The notes below the pieces were generated by a model that saw nothing but the letters and a program-made list of their open reading frames with translations, did no database searches and was not told the DNA's origin. A DNA stretch of 64,000 nucleotides, taken from positions 372,001-436,000 of the forward strand of contig NZ_FOJP01000001.1 in the NCBI RefSeq assembly GCF_900111835.1, given 5' to 3'. The translations under genes were made by a program, and so were the position numbers. Positions 14,789 to 24,173 of this stretch are shown here, in pieces; the stretch's first letter is position 1; each line of letters opens with the position of its first letter. Origin of the DNA: Metapseudomonas otitidis. GTDB lineage: Bacteria > Pseudomonadota > Gammaproteobacteria > Pseudomonadales > Pseudomonadaceae.

Positions 14789-15003
14789 CGAAGGGTCCTT
14801 TCGGTGTGCCGCCCCGTGCGTAGGCGGCCGATGGGATGTAAGTTAACGCCAGCTTGGATGCACGGAAACGTGCTCAGGCGACATCTGTTTCCACCCAGGC
14901 GCTGTCCGGGCGCCTTCAGGAACTCCGAGCGGGCTTTGCGGCTCACAACAGAACCGCACCTGCCACGGGGCCGGACCCTGCCATCACCTGAGGAGTGTCA
15001 CCG

Positions 15004-15303
15004 ATGCGCTACACCCACCTGCTTGCCGTTGCCGCCACCCTTTCCGTCAGTCTGTCGGCCGCCGCCGCCCAATGGGGGCCGGGCGAGCGCGAGCGTTTCG
15101 TCCAGGACTGCGCCGCCGGCGCCCAGGCCCAGGTGGCCGGGGACAAGCTGCAGAAATACTGCGGCTGTGCTGCCGACAAGGTCGGTGCCGAGTTCAGCCA
15201 GGCCGAGCTGGACGAGCTGAAGAACCAGACCACCCCGCTGCCCAAGCCCACCCACGAGCGCCTGATCAAGGTCACCAACCAGTGCCTGGCGCACCTCAAC
15301 TGA
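15004..15303 (+). CDS. Small secreted protein of unknown function
   Basis: The protein has 99 residues with a clear signal peptide (MRYTHLLAVAATLSVSLSAAAA) and a mature part of about 77 residues containing four cysteines (in DCAAG, KYCGCAADK and NQCLAHLN). The CxC spacing plus two outer Cys suggests two disulfides in the periplasm. The second half is amphipathic helix. GAGGAGT before the ATG at 15004 supports this start over an upstream GTG. A homologous small protein lies at the same place (PA5414) in P. aeruginosa. I do not recognise a function. It is flanked by ltaA (divergent) and a NIPSNAP gene (convergent). Confidence 0.75.
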   Translation: MRYTHLLAVAATLSVSLSAAAAQWGPGERERFVQDCAAGAQAQVAGDKLQKYCGCAADKVGAEFSQAELDELKNQTTPLPKPTHERLIKVTNQCLAHLN

Positions 15304-15487
15304 CCCCATCCTCCGGGCCTGGCCGCTGGCCGGGCCCTCTCCCCGTGTTCCGTATCCGCATTCCCGCGTAGAAAACCGACACGTCGCCCCTCGGGCGCTG
15401 TGTCTGCACGCGTCCGCTGTGCCTGTGGGTATCAGGGGCGGGCGGCGCTGGCGAACCGGAGGTGGCGCCAGGCCGCAGGGGGAGGGG

Positions 15488-15793
15488 TCATTCGAAGACG
15501 GGGCGGAAGAAGCTGCGCTCGTAGCTGAGGATGCAGCGGGTCTGCTCCGCGTAGGCGAAGGCCGCCTGGCAGTCGGCGTCCTGCATCGACTGGGCGCGGT
15601 AGGTCTCGTAGGCGGCCAGGCTGGGGAAGGTGAACATCGCCATGGCGACGTTGTTGGCGCCCTCGGACGGCAGGAAGTAGCCATGGTGCTGGCCGCCGAA
15701 CTTCTCCACCAGCGGAATCCACAGGCGCCCGTAGTGCTCGAACTCGGCGAGCTTGTAGGGATCGATGATGTAGCGCAGGTAGCAGGTGACCAT
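15488..15793 (-). CDS. NIPSNAP-family protein
   Basis: The protein has 101 residues forming a single ferredoxin-like alpha-beta barrel domain of the NIPSNAP/dimeric barrel type. Features are the strand VTCYLRYIIDPYKLAEFEHY, the turn FGGQHHGYFLPS, NNVAMAMFTFPSLAAYETYR, and the C-terminal strand SYERSFFRPVFE. Members of this family are usually small dimeric proteins of unclear biochemical role. No catalytic residues can be assigned. The gene is alone on this strand between the small secreted protein and a repeat-rich gap. It may accompany the neighbouring one-carbon genes, but nothing proves it. Confidence 0.85.
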   Translation of the reverse strand: MVTCYLRYIIDPYKLAEFEHYGRLWIPLVEKFGGQHHGYFLPSEGANNVAMAMFTFPSLAAYETYRAQSMQDADCQAAFAYAEQTRCILSYERSFFRPVFE

Positions 15794-15854
15794 GGGGCGT
15801 CCTTTTCATTGGGCGATTGCCTGGGAGCCGGCACGCTAGCCAGTGCCCGGGCGG

Positions 15855-16148
15855 CTTGTCCAGCACGCCGGCATCCACAGCCTGTCCGGACCACTGTGCT
15901 GCGCTGTGGGCAAGTGGGGGATTGGACAACCTTTCCGCAAACCCTCAAAGGCCTCGCCAGGCGTGGGTCATGACGATCTATCCACAGGCTGCGAACAGGG
16001 CCGTGCACAGTTTCTGTGGGCAAGCGCCGGCTGCAACCCGCTGATGCTGCTCAAGAAATGTACGCAGCCCGGGAAGCCTTGCCATGTCTGGTGCGGCGCC
16101 AGCGCTCTACAGGTTATCCACAGGGTGCTCCACGCTTTATGGGGATCA
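15855..16148. repeat. Second cluster of DnaA-box-like palindromes (three units)
   Basis: Units lie at about 15855-15914 (longer, arms CTTGTCC and CTGTGGGCAAG), 15978-16024 (CTATCCACAGG to CTGTGGGCAAG) and 16113-16148 (GTTATCCACAGG, containing an exact TTATCCACA). They lie in the 728-bp gap between the NIPSNAP gene and glyA, which shows no convincing coding sequence, and are the same family as at 13109-13729. Confidence 0.7.
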
Positions 16149-16426
16149 CCCACCCACGCGTGTTCATCCATCGCCTCTCCGTCGCGCCGGCGGCCATGTC
16201 CCGTGGCGTCATCTACTGTTCCCATCGCGTCGTCGCTTTTGGCAAAGACGGCGCTGCCTGGCGGCGCCGCTCCCTGTCGCCCCGGAGGCAGGGTGGCCGC
16301 TGAAAGCGCCGTGTCGCGGGTCGGGTCGTTTGAGCATTTGGACGTCGTAAACAGGCAAGTCACCCCCCAGGCGTTTTCGCACAATCGGTCGCAACAGGCC
16401 CGGTCAGGCCGGAGATTCCGGCGCTG

Positions 16427-16455
16427 GCGCCCCCGGTGGAAACACCGGTGGGCGC
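16427..16455 (+). promoter_or_regulatory. Stable hairpin with GAAA loop in the glyA leader
   Basis: A 12-bp stem with one bulged T (16449), closed by a GAAA tetraloop, ends 66 bases before the glyA start. There is no T-tract, so it is not a simple terminator. It may be an mRNA leader structure or protein-binding element. It does not match the glycine riboswitch as I know it. Confidence 0.4.
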
Positions 16456-16521
16456 TTGCCGCGATGGCTTCCGACCAGCCCCCCAAACCCCGTGCGACAG
16501 CCGCACCGCAGGAGATCAGCG

Positions 16522-17775
16522 ATGTTCAGCAAGCAAGACCGAATCCAGGGCTACGACGACGAACTGTTCAGCGCGATGCAGGAAGAAGCGCACCGACAGG
16601 AAGACCACATCGAGCTGATCGCCTCCGAGAACTACACCAGCCAGCGGGTGATGGAAGCCCAGGGCAGCGGCCTGACCAACAAGTACGCCGAAGGCTACCC
16701 GGGCAAGCGCTACTACGGCGGTTGCGAATTCGTCGACAAGGTGGAGCAGCTGGCCATCGACCGCGCCAAGGAGCTGTTCGGCGCCGACTACGCCAACGTC
16801 CAGCCGCACTCCGGCTCCTCCGCCAACAGCGCCGTCTACCTGGCCCTGCTCAATGCTGGCGACACCCTGCTGGGCATGAGCCTGGCCCACGGCGGCCACC
16901 TCACCCACGGCGCCAAGGTGTCCTCCTCCGGCAAGCTGTACAACGCCGTGCAGTACGGCCTGGACCCGGCCACCGGCCTGATCGACTACGACGAAGTCGA
17001 GCGCCTGGCCGTGGAGCACAAGCCGAAGATGATCGTCGCCGGCTTCTCCGCCTACTCCAAGACCCTCGACTTCCCGCGCTTCCGCGCCATCGCCGACAAG
17101 GTCGGGGCGTTGCTGTTCGTCGACATGGCCCACGTCGCCGGCCTGGTGGCCGCCGGCCTGTACCCGAACCCGCTGCCCTACGCCGACGTGGTCACCACCA
17201 CCACCCACAAGACCCTGCGCGGCCCGCGCGGTGGCCTGATCCTCGCGCGCAAGAACGAAGAGATCGAGAAGAAGCTCAACTCCGCTGTGTTCCCCGGCGC
17301 CCAGGGCGGCCCGCTGATGCACGTCATCGCCGCCAAGGCCGTGTGCTTCAAGGAAGCGCTGGAGCCCGGCTTCAAGACCTACCAGGCCCAGGTCATCAAG
17401 AACGCCCAGGCCATGGCCAAGGTGTTCATCGAGCGTGGCTACGACGTGGTCTCCGGCGGCACCGACAACCACCTGTTCCTGGTCAGCCTGATCAAGCAGG
17501 GCCTGACCGGCAAGGACGCCGACGCCGCCCTTGGCCGCGCCGGCATCACCGTGAACAAGAACGCCGTGCCCAACGACCCGCAGTCGCCCTTCGTCACCTC
17601 CGGCGTGCGCATCGGCACCCCGGCCATCACCACCCGCGGCTTCAAGGAAGCCCAGTCCACCGAACTCGCCGGCTGGATCTGCGACATCCTCGACCACCTC
17701 GGCGACGCCGACGTGGAAGCCCAGGTGGCCCGGCAGGTGGCGGCGCTCTGCGCCGACTTCCCCGTCTACCGCTGA
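16522..17775 (+). CDS. glyA: Serine hydroxymethyltransferase
   Basis: PLP enzyme interconverting glycine plus 5,10-methylene-THF with serine plus THF. In this operon it consumes the glycine and methylene-THF released by sarcosine oxidase. The protein has 417 residues, the usual size. Motifs include [54 protein letters not shown] and the Schiff-base lysine in [15 protein letters not shown]. The ATG at 16522 has GGAG upstream; a longer frame upstream is unsupported. The gene lies 15 bp before soxB and begins the glyA-soxBDAG operon, matching P. aeruginosa glyA1 (PA5415). Confidence 0.97.
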   Translation: MFSKQDRIQGYDDELFSAMQEEAHRQEDHIELIASENYTSQRVMEAQGSGLTNKYAEGYPGKRYYGGCEFVDKVEQLAIDRAKELFGADYANVQPHSGSSANSAVYLALLNAGDTLLGMSLAHGGHLTHGAKVSSSGKLYNAVQYGLDPATGLIDYDEVERLAVEHKPKMIVAGFSAYSKTLDFPRFRAIADKVGALLFVDMAHVAGLVAAGLYPNPLPYADVVTTTTHKTLRGPRGGLILARKNEEIEKKLNSAVFPGAQGGPLMHVIAAKAVCFKEALEPGFKTYQAQVIKNAQAMAKVFIERGYDVVSGGTDNHLFLVSLIKQGLTGKDADAALGRAGITVNKNAVPNDPQSPFVTSGVRIGTPAITTRGFKEAQSTELAGWICDILDHLGDADVEAQVARQVAALCADFPVYR

Positions 17776-17790
17776 TCCAGGAGTCCGAGC

Positions 17791-19041
17791 ATGCAACGTT
17801 ATTCCGGCTTCGGCCTGTTCAAGCACTCCCTGAGCCACCACGAGAACTGGCAGCGCATGTGGCGCAACCCCACGCCCAAGCCGGTCTATGACGTGATCGT
17901 GGTGGGCGGCGGTGGCCATGGCCTGGCCACGGCCTACTACCTGGCCAAGGAATTCGGCGTGAAGAACGTCGCGGTGGTGGAGAAGGGCTGGCTGGGCGGC
18001 GGCAACACCGCGCGCAACACCACCATCGTCCGCTCCAACTACCTGTGGGACGAGGCGGCGCACCTCTACGAACACGCCATGAAGCTGTGGGAAGGCCTGT
18101 CCCAGGACCTGAACTACAACGTGATGTTCTCCCAGCGTGGCGTCTACAACCTCTGCCACACCCTGCAGGACATGCGTGACGCCGAGCGCCGCGTCAGTGC
18201 CAACCGCCTCAACGGCGTGGACGGCGAACTGCTCAACGCCCGCCAGGTGGCCGAGGAGATCCCCTACCTGGACTGCAGCAAGAACACCCGCTACCCGATC
18301 CTCGGCTCCACCGTGCAGCGCCGGGGCGGCGTGGCCCGCCACGACGCCGTGGCCTGGGGCTTCGCCCGCGCCGCCGACGCCCTGGGCGTCGACCTGCTGC
18401 AGAACACCGAGGTGATCGGCTTCCGCAAGCAGGACGGCGCGGTCATCGGGGTCGAGACCAACCGCGGCTTCATCGGTGCCAAGCGCGTCGGCGTGGTCAC
18501 CGCCGGCAACTCCGGGCACATGGCCAAGCTCGCCGGCTTTCGCCTGCCGCTGGAATCCCACCCGCTGCAGGCCCTGGTGTCCGAGCCGATCAAGCCGATC
18601 ATCCACAGCGTGATCATGTCCAACGCCGTGCACGGCTACATCAGCCAGTCCGACAAGGGCGACCTGGTCATCGGCGCCGGCATCGACGGCTACAACGGCT
18701 ACGGCCAGCGCGGCTCCTACCCGACCATCGAGCACACCCTGCAGGCCATCGTCGAGATGTTCCCGGTGCTGTCGCGCGTACGCATGAACCGCCAGTGGGG
18801 CGGCATCGTCGACACCACCCCCGACGCCTGCCCGATCATCGCCAAGACGCCGGTGAAGAACCTGTTCTTCAACTGCGGCTGGGGCACCGGCGGCTTCAAG
18901 GCCACCCCCGGCTCGGGCAACGTCTTCGCCGCCAGCCTGGCCACCGGCGAGATGCACCCGCTGGCCAAGCCCTTCTCCATCGAACGTTTCCACAACGGCG
19001 CACTGATCGACGAGCACGGCGCCGCTGCCGTGGCTCACTAA
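17791..19041 (+). CDS. soxB: Sarcosine oxidase subunit beta
   Basis: FAD/FMN-carrying beta subunit of heterotetrameric sarcosine oxidase, which oxidises sarcosine to glycine with transfer of the methyl carbon to THF (or as formaldehyde) and release of hydrogen peroxide. The protein has 416 residues. The N-terminal Rossmann motif is VIVVGGGGHGLATAYYLA, followed by EKGWLGGGNTARNTTIVRSNY. The RRGGVARHDAVAWGFARAAD region carries the His expected to bind FMN covalently. The C-terminal GWGTGGFKATPGSG closes the dinucleotide fold. AGGAG lies before the ATG. It is second in the glyA-sox operon, 11 bp before soxD. Confidence 0.97.
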   Translation: MQRYSGFGLFKHSLSHHENWQRMWRNPTPKPVYDVIVVGGGGHGLATAYYLAKEFGVKNVAVVEKGWLGGGNTARNTTIVRSNYLWDEAAHLYEHAMKLWEGLSQDLNYNVMFSQRGVYNLCHTLQDMRDAERRVSANRLNGVDGELLNARQVAEEIPYLDCSKNTRYPILGSTVQRRGGVARHDAVAWGFARAADALGVDLLQNTEVIGFRKQDGAVIGVETNRGFIGAKRVGVVTAGNSGHMAKLAGFRLPLESHPLQALVSEPIKPIIHSVIMSNAVHGYISQSDKGDLVIGAGIDGYNGYGQRGSYPTIEHTLQAIVEMFPVLSRVRMNRQWGGIVDTTPDACPIIAKTPVKNLFFNCGWGTGGFKATPGSGNVFAASLATGEMHPLAKPFSIERFHNGALIDEHGAAAVAH

Positions 19042-19052
19042 GGAGACCCGCC

Positions 19053-19379
19053 ATGCTGCACATCTTCTGTCCCCACTGCGGCGAGCTGCGCTCCGAAGAG
19101 GAATTCCACGCCAAGGGCCAGGCGCACATCCCGCGCCCGCTGGACCCGGGCGCCTGCACCGACGAGGAGTGGGGCGACTACATGTTCTTCCGCGACAACC
19201 CCCGTGGCCTGCACCACGAGCTGTGGGTGCACGCGGCCGGATGCCGTCGCTACTTCAACGTCACCCGCCACACCGTGACCTACGAAATCCTCGAAACCTA
19301 CAAGATCGGTGAGAAGCCCAGCATCACCGAAGCCACCACCGGCGAGAAGAAAGCAGCGCCTGCAGGAGTAACGGCATGA
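19053..19379 (+). CDS. soxD: Sarcosine oxidase subunit delta
   Basis: Small zinc-binding delta subunit of heterotetrameric sarcosine oxidase. The protein has 108 residues. The zinc site is visible as IFCPHCGELRSEEEF at the N-terminus together with the later HAAGCRRYFNVTRH. The C-terminal tail is low-complexity (TEATTGEKKAAPAGVTA). AAGGAG precedes the ATG. The stop overlaps the soxA start (ATGA at 19376-19379), so the two are translationally coupled, consistent with fixed subunit stoichiometry. Confidence 0.96.
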   Translation: MLHIFCPHCGELRSEEEFHAKGQAHIPRPLDPGACTDEEWGDYMFFRDNPRGLHHELWVHAAGCRRYFNVTRHTVTYEILETYKIGEKPSITEATTGEKKAAPAGVTA

Positions 19380-22300
19380 GCCAGGTCAACCGCCTTCCCA
19401 AGGGGGGCCGCGTCGAGCGTGGCCAGCCCCTGACCTTCACCTTCAACGGCCAGAACTACCAGGGCTACGCCGGCGACACCCTCGCCTCGGCCCTGCTGGC
19501 CAACGGCGTGGACGTCGTCGGTCGCTCCTTCAAGTATTCCCGCCCGCGCGGCATCGTCGCCGCCGGTGCCGAAGAGCCCAATGCCATCCTCCAGCTGGGC
19601 TCCACCGAACAGGCCCAGGTGCCGAACATCCGCGCCACCCAGCAGGCCCTGTACGGCGGCCTGGTGGCCAGCAGCACCAACGGCTGGCCGAGCGTCAACA
19701 CCGACCTGATGGGCATCCTCGGCAAGGTCGGCGGCGGCATGATGCCGCCCGGGTTCTACTACAAGACCTTCATGTACCCGCAGAACCTGTGGCTGACCTA
19801 CGAGAAGTACATCCGCAAGGCCGCCGGCCTGGGCCGTTCGCCCACCGAAGTGGACCCGGACATCTACGACCACCTCAACCAGCACTGCGACGTGCTGGTG
19901 GTCGGTGCCGGCCCCGCCGGCCTGGCTGCCGCCCTGGCGGCCGGTCGTAGCGGCGCCCGCGTGATCCTCGCCGACGAGCAGGAAGAGTTCGGCGGCAGCC
20001 TGCTGGACACCCGCGAAACCCTGGACGGCAAGCCCGCCGCCGAGTGGGTCGCCAAGGCCCTGGCCGAACTGGCCAGCCTGCCGGAGGTGACCCTGCTGCC
20101 GCGCGCCACGGTGAACGGCTACCACGACCACAACTTCCTCACCATCCACCAGCGCCTCACCGACCACCTGGGTGAAGTCGCCCCCCGTGGCCAGGCGCGC
20201 CACCGCGTCCACCGCGTGCGCGCCAAGCGCGTGGTGCTGGCCGCCGGCGCCCACGAGCGGCCGCTGGTGTATGCCAACAACGACGTCCCCGGCAACATGC
20301 TGGCCGGAGCCGTCTCCACCTACGTCAACCGCTACGGCGTGGCCCCCGGCCGCGAACTGGTGCTGTCCACCAACAACGACTACGCCTACCGCGTGGTGCT
20401 GGACTGGCTGGACGCCGGGCAGAAAGTGGTCGCCGTCGCCGACGCCCGCAGCAACCCGCGCGGCGCCTGGGTCGAGGAAGCCCGCGCCCGTGGCGTGCGC
20501 ATCCTCACCGGCAGCGCCGTGGTCGAGTGCCGTGGCAGCAAGCGCGTCACCGGTGCCCGCATCTGCGCCATCGACGTCAAGGGCCACCGCGTCACCAGCC
20601 CCGGCGAAGTGGTGGACTGCGACCTGATCGTCAGCTCCGGCGGCTACAGCCCCGTGGTGCACCTGGCCTCCCACCTGGGCGGCAAGCCCACCTGGCGTGA
20701 AGACATCCTGGCCTTCGTGCCCAGCGAGGGCGGCTTCCAGAAGCGCCTGTGCGCCGGTGCCGTGAACGGCGTCTTCGGCCTCGGCGACGTCCTCGCCGAC
20801 GGCTACGAGGCCGGTGCCAAGGCCGCTGCCGAAGCCGGCTTCAAGCCGGTGGAAGGCGTCGTGCCCAAGGCCGCCATCCGTCACGAGGAGCCCACCCTGG
20901 CGCTGTTCCAGGTGCCCCACGACAAGTCCACCGCCCGCGCGCCGAAGCAGTTCGTCGACCTGCAGAACGACGTCACCGCCGCCGGCATCGAGCTGGCCAC
21001 CCGCGAGGGCTTCGAATCGGTCGAGCACGTCAAGCGCTACACCGCGCTGGGCTTCGGCACCGACCAGGGCAAGCTGGGCAACATCAACGGCCTGGCCATC
21101 GCCGCCCGTTCGATGGGCATCAGCGTCGCCGAGATGGGCACCACCATGTTCCGCCCGAACTACACCCCGGTGACCTTCGGCGCCGTGGCCGGGCGTCACT
21201 GCGGCCACCTGTTCGATCCCAAGCGCTACACCGCCATGCACAGCTGGCACCTGGCCCAGGGCGCCGAGTTCGAGGACGTCGGCCAGTGGAAGCGCCCCTG
21301 GTACTTCCCGAAGAACGGCGAGGACCTGCACGCCGCCGTGGCCCGCGAATGCAAGGCCGTGCGCGAGAGCGTGGGCATCCTCGATGCCTCCACCCTCGGC
21401 AAGATCGACATCCAGGGCCCGGACGCCCGTGAGTTCCTCAACCGCGTCTACACCAACGCCTGGACCAAGCTGGACGTGGGCAAGGCCCGCTACGGCCTGA
21501 TGTGCAAGGAAGACGGCATGGTCTTCGACGACGGCGTCACCGCCTGCGTCGGCGACAACCACTTCATCATGACCACCACCACCGGCGGCGCCGCCCGCGT
21601 CATGGAGTGGCTGGAGCTGTACCACCAGACCGAGTGGCCGGAGATGAAGGTGTACTTCACCTCGGTCACCGACCACTGGGCCACCATGACCCTGTCCGGC
21701 CCCAACAGCCGCAAGCTGCTGGCCGAGGTCACCGACATCGACCTGGACAAGGACGCCTTCCCCTTCATGAGCTGGAAGGAAGGCAAGGTGGGGGGCGTAC
21801 CGGCGCGGGTGTTCCGCATCTCCTTCACCGGCGAGCTGTCCTATGAAGTGAACGTGCAGGCCGACTACGCCCTGGGCGTGTGGAAGCAGCTGATCGAGGC
21901 CGGCAAGAAGTACAACCTGACCCCCTACGGCACCGAGACCATGCACGTGCTGCGGGCCGAGAAGGGTTTCATCATCGTCGGCCAGGACACCGACGGCTCG
22001 GTCACCCCGGACGACCTGGGCATGGGCTGGTGCGTCGGCCGCAACAAGCCGTTCTCCTGGATCGGCTGGCGCGGCATGAATCGCGAGGACTGCCTGCGCG
22101 AGGACCGCAAGCAACTGGTGGGCCTCAAGCCGCTGGACCCGAACAAGGTCCTGCCGGAAGGCGCGCAGCTGGTGTTCGATCCCAAGCAGTCCATCCCGAT
22201 GAAGATGGTCGGCCACGTCACCTCCAGCTACATGAGCGCCAGCCTGGGCCATTCCTTCGCCCTGGCCGTGGTCAAGGGCGGCCTCAAGCGCATGGGCGAG

Positions 22301-22396
22301 CGGGTCTTCGCCCCTCTGGCCGATGGCAGCGTGATCGAAGCCGAAATCTGCAGCTCCGTGTTCTATGACCCGAAAGGGGATCGCCAGAATGTCTAA
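19376..22396 (+). CDS. soxA: Sarcosine oxidase subunit alpha
   Basis: Large alpha subunit that binds NAD+ and folate. The protein has 1006 residues. The N-terminal ferredoxin-like fold (about 20-100, GQNYQGYAGDTLASALLANG, KYSRPRG) is followed by a dinucleotide-binding domain starting with VLVVGAGPAGLAAALAAG (about 173-190), a second pyridine-nucleotide segment, and a C-terminal GcvT-like aminomethyltransferase region (about 600-1000; FEDVGQWKRPWYFP, GILDASTLGKIDI, NRVYTNAW) that binds THF and takes the methylene group. Length and order match the family. It overlaps soxD by 4 bp and soxG by 8 bp. Confidence 0.97.
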   Translation: MSQVNRLPKGGRVERGQPLTFTFNGQNYQGYAGDTLASALLANGVDVVGRSFKYSRPRGIVAAGAEEPNAILQLGSTEQAQVPNIRATQQALYGGLVASSTNGWPSVNTDLMGILGKVGGGMMPPGFYYKTFMYPQNLWLTYEKYIRKAAGLGRSPTEVDPDIYDHLNQHCDVLVVGAGPAGLAAALAAGRSGARVILADEQEEFGGSLLDTRETLDGKPAAEWVAKALAELASLPEVTLLPRATVNGYHDHNFLTIHQRLTDHLGEVAPRGQARHRVHRVRAKRVVLAAGAHERPLVYANNDVPGNMLAGAVSTYVNRYGVAPGRELVLSTNNDYAYRVVLDWLDAGQKVVAVADARSNPRGAWVEEARARGVRILTGSAVVECRGSKRVTGARICAIDVKGHRVTSPGEVVDCDLIVSSGGYSPVVHLASHLGGKPTWREDILAFVPSEGGFQKRLCAGAVNGVFGLGDVLADGYEAGAKAAAEAGFKPVEGVVPKAAIRHEEPTLALFQVPHDKSTARAPKQFVDLQNDVTAAGIELATREGFESVEHVKRYTALGFGTDQGKLGNINGLAIAARSMGISVAEMGTTMFRPNYTPVTFGAVAGRHCGHLFDPKRYTAMHSWHLAQGAEFEDVGQWKRPWYFPKNGEDLHAAVARECKAVRESVGILDASTLGKIDIQGPDAREFLNRVYTNAWTKLDVGKARYGLMCKEDGMVFDDGVTACVGDNHFIMTTTTGGAARVMEWLELYHQTEWPEMKVYFTSVTDHWATMTLSGPNSRKLLAEVTDIDLDKDAFPFMSWKEGKVGGVPARVFRISFTGELSYEVNVQADYALGVWKQLIEAGKKYNLTPYGTETMHVLRAEKGFIIVGQDTDGSVTPDDLGMGWCVGRNKPFSWIGWRGMNREDCLREDRKQLVGLKPLDPNKVLPEGAQLVFDPKQSIPMKMVGHVTSSYMSASLGHSFALAVVKGGLKRMGERVFAPLADGSVIEAEICSSVFYDPKGDRQNV

Positions 22397-23018
22397 CGTC
22401 AACGTCTACGAACAACGCCCGGGCAACATCCAGGGCGAGTCGCCCCTGCACCACGCCGGCCTCGACGAGCTGGCGCGCAAGGGCAAGGCCAGCGCCGGTG
22501 TCGTGCTGCGCGAGAAGAAGCTGCTGGGTCACCTGGTGATCCGTGGCGAAGCCAGCGACCCGGTCTTCGCCGGCGGCGTGCACAAGGCCCTGGGCCTGGA
22601 GCTGCCGGTGGCGCTGACCCTGGTGGCCAACGGCGACACCTCGCTGCAGTGGCTGGGCCCGGACGAGTGGCTGCTGATCGTCCCCGGTGGCCAGGAGTTC
22701 GCCACCGAGCAACGCCTGCGCGAGGCGCTGGACGGCCAGCACATCGCCGTGGTCAACGTCAGCGGCGGCCAGACCCTGCTGGAATTGAGCGGGCCGAAGG
22801 TGCGCGAGCTGCTGATGAAGTCCACCTCCTACGACGTGCACCCGAGCAACTTCCCGGTGGGCAAGGCGGTGGGCACCCACTTCGCCAAGGCCACGGCGGT
22901 GATCCGCCACACCGGCGAGGACACCTGGGAACTGGTGGTGCGCCGCAGCTTCTCCGACTACCTCTGGCTCTGGCTGCAGGACGCCAGCGCCGAGTACGGG
23001 CTGGCGATCAAGGCGTGA
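22389..23018 (+). CDS. soxG: Sarcosine oxidase subunit gamma
   Basis: Gamma subunit of heterotetrameric sarcosine oxidase, a GcvT-related scaffold without known cofactor. The protein has 209 residues, usual for the family. Recognisable parts are NGDTSLQWLGPDEWLLIVPG, VSGGQTLLELSGPKVRELLMKSTSYDVH and the C-terminal VVRRSFSDYLWLWLQDAS. The ATG at 22389 lies inside the soxA end and has AAGGGGAT upstream; an earlier in-frame ATG (22365) is possible but has no ribosome site. It is last of the four sox genes, 111 bp before purU. Confidence 0.96.
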   Translation: MSNVNVYEQRPGNIQGESPLHHAGLDELARKGKASAGVVLREKKLLGHLVIRGEASDPVFAGGVHKALGLELPVALTLVANGDTSLQWLGPDEWLLIVPGGQEFATEQRLREALDGQHIAVVNVSGGQTLLELSGPKVRELLMKSTSYDVHPSNFPVGKAVGTHFAKATAVIRHTGEDTWELVVRRSFSDYLWLWLQDASAEYGLAIKA

Positions 23019-23129
23019 GATGGAGGGTGGACGGCGCCGTTGCCGCCCACCCGCAGGCCAGCGCAGGTGGAGGGGTGAAGCGTCCTCCCCCCTGCGCCCC
23101 CTGACAGCACGGATTACCGAGGCCCCGAC

Positions 23130-23987
23130 ATGAGCCGCACCCCCGATACCTGGATCCTCACCGCCCACTGCCCCAGCGTGCTCGGCACGGTGGACGCGGT
23201 GACCGGCTACCTGTTCGAGCAGCGCTGCTACGTCACCGAGCACCATTCGTTCGATGACCGGTTGTCCGCGCGCTTCTTCATCCGCGTCGAGTTCCGCCAG
23301 CCCGACGGCTTCGACGAGGCCGCCTTCCGTGCCGGCCTGGCCGCCCGCGTGGCGCCCTTCGACATGCAGGTGGAGCTGACCCCGCCGGGCTACCGGGCCA
23401 AGGTGGTGATCATGGTCTCCAAGGCCGATCACTGCCTGCATGACCTGCTCTACCGCCAGCGCATCGGCCAACTGGCGATGGACGTGATGGCCGTGGTGTC
23501 CAACCACCCCGACCTGGAGCCGCTGGCCCGCTGGCACGGCATCCCCTATCACCACTTCCCCCTCGACCCCAACGACAAGCCCGCCCAGGAACGGCGCGTG
23601 CTGCAGGTGATCGAGGACACCGGTGCCGAGCTGGTGGTGCTCGCCCGCTACATGCAGGTGCTGTCGCCCGAGCTGTGCCGGCGCCTGGATGGCTGGGCCA
23701 TCAACATCCACCACTCCCTGCTGCCCGGCTTCAAGGGCGCCAAGCCCTACCACCAGGCCTACCAGAAGGGGGTCAAGCTGGTGGGCGCCACGGCCCACTA
23801 CATCAACAACGACCTGGACGAGGGCCCGATCATCACCCAGGGGGTCGAACCGGTGGACCATGCCCACTACCCCGAGGACCTGGTGGCCAAGGGGCGTGAC
23901 ATCGAATGCCTGACCCTGGCCAAGGCGGTGGGCTACCACATCGAGCGCCGCGTGTTCCTCAACGCCAACCGCACTGTGGTGCTCTGA
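23130..23987 (+). CDS. purU: Formyltetrahydrofolate deformylase
   Basis: Hydrolyses 10-formyl-THF to formate and THF, recycling folate loaded by sarcosine oxidase. The protein has 285 residues: an N-terminal ACT domain (about 8-85; ILTAHCPSVLGTVDAVTGYLF) and a C-terminal formyltransferase-type domain. The catalytic Asn, His and Asp lie in the segments AINIHHSLLPGFKGAKPY and ATAHYINNDLDEGPIITQ. GAGG precedes the ATG. The gene sits between the sox operon and fdhA. It is equivalent to purU2 (PA5420) of P. aeruginosa, a paralogue dedicated to C1 catabolism rather than purine synthesis. Confidence 0.96.
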   Translation: MSRTPDTWILTAHCPSVLGTVDAVTGYLFEQRCYVTEHHSFDDRLSARFFIRVEFRQPDGFDEAAFRAGLAARVAPFDMQVELTPPGYRAKVVIMVSKADHCLHDLLYRQRIGQLAMDVMAVVSNHPDLEPLARWHGIPYHHFPLDPNDKPAQERRVLQVIEDTGAELVVLARYMQVLSPELCRRLDGWAINIHHSLLPGFKGAKPYHQAYQKGVKLVGATAHYINNDLDEGPIITQGVEPVDHAHYPEDLVAKGRDIECLTLAKAVGYHIERRVFLNANRTVVL

Positions 23988-24173
23988 ACCAGCAGACGTG
24001 GTCGGGCCTCGGCCCGGGCGCGTGCCAGACCCCGGATGTGCGTCCGGCTACAGATTTCGGCAGCCGCCCTGCCAGTTCCACCCGGCGGCTCCGGCAACAG
24101 ACACAAGCTCCAGTACAAGGCCGCGTGGCCCAGGCCGCGCCTTTGTATCCACAACAACAAAGGAGATTCATGC

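Noticed and set aside
13109-16148. CRISPR array
   Set aside because: The repeats are palindromic, degenerate and irregularly spaced, with no cas genes and no constant-length spacers.
16300-16521. Glycine riboswitch upstream of glyA
   Set aside because: The conserved glycine-aptamer core could not be found; only generic hairpins are visible.
19298-22402. Very long open frame on the minus strand across soxA, and similar long antisense frames across glyA/soxB, usher and betT
   Set aside because: These mirror real high-GC genes codon by codon, are rich in His, Gly, Ala, Val and Leu without domains, and lack ribosome sites. They are antisense shadows.
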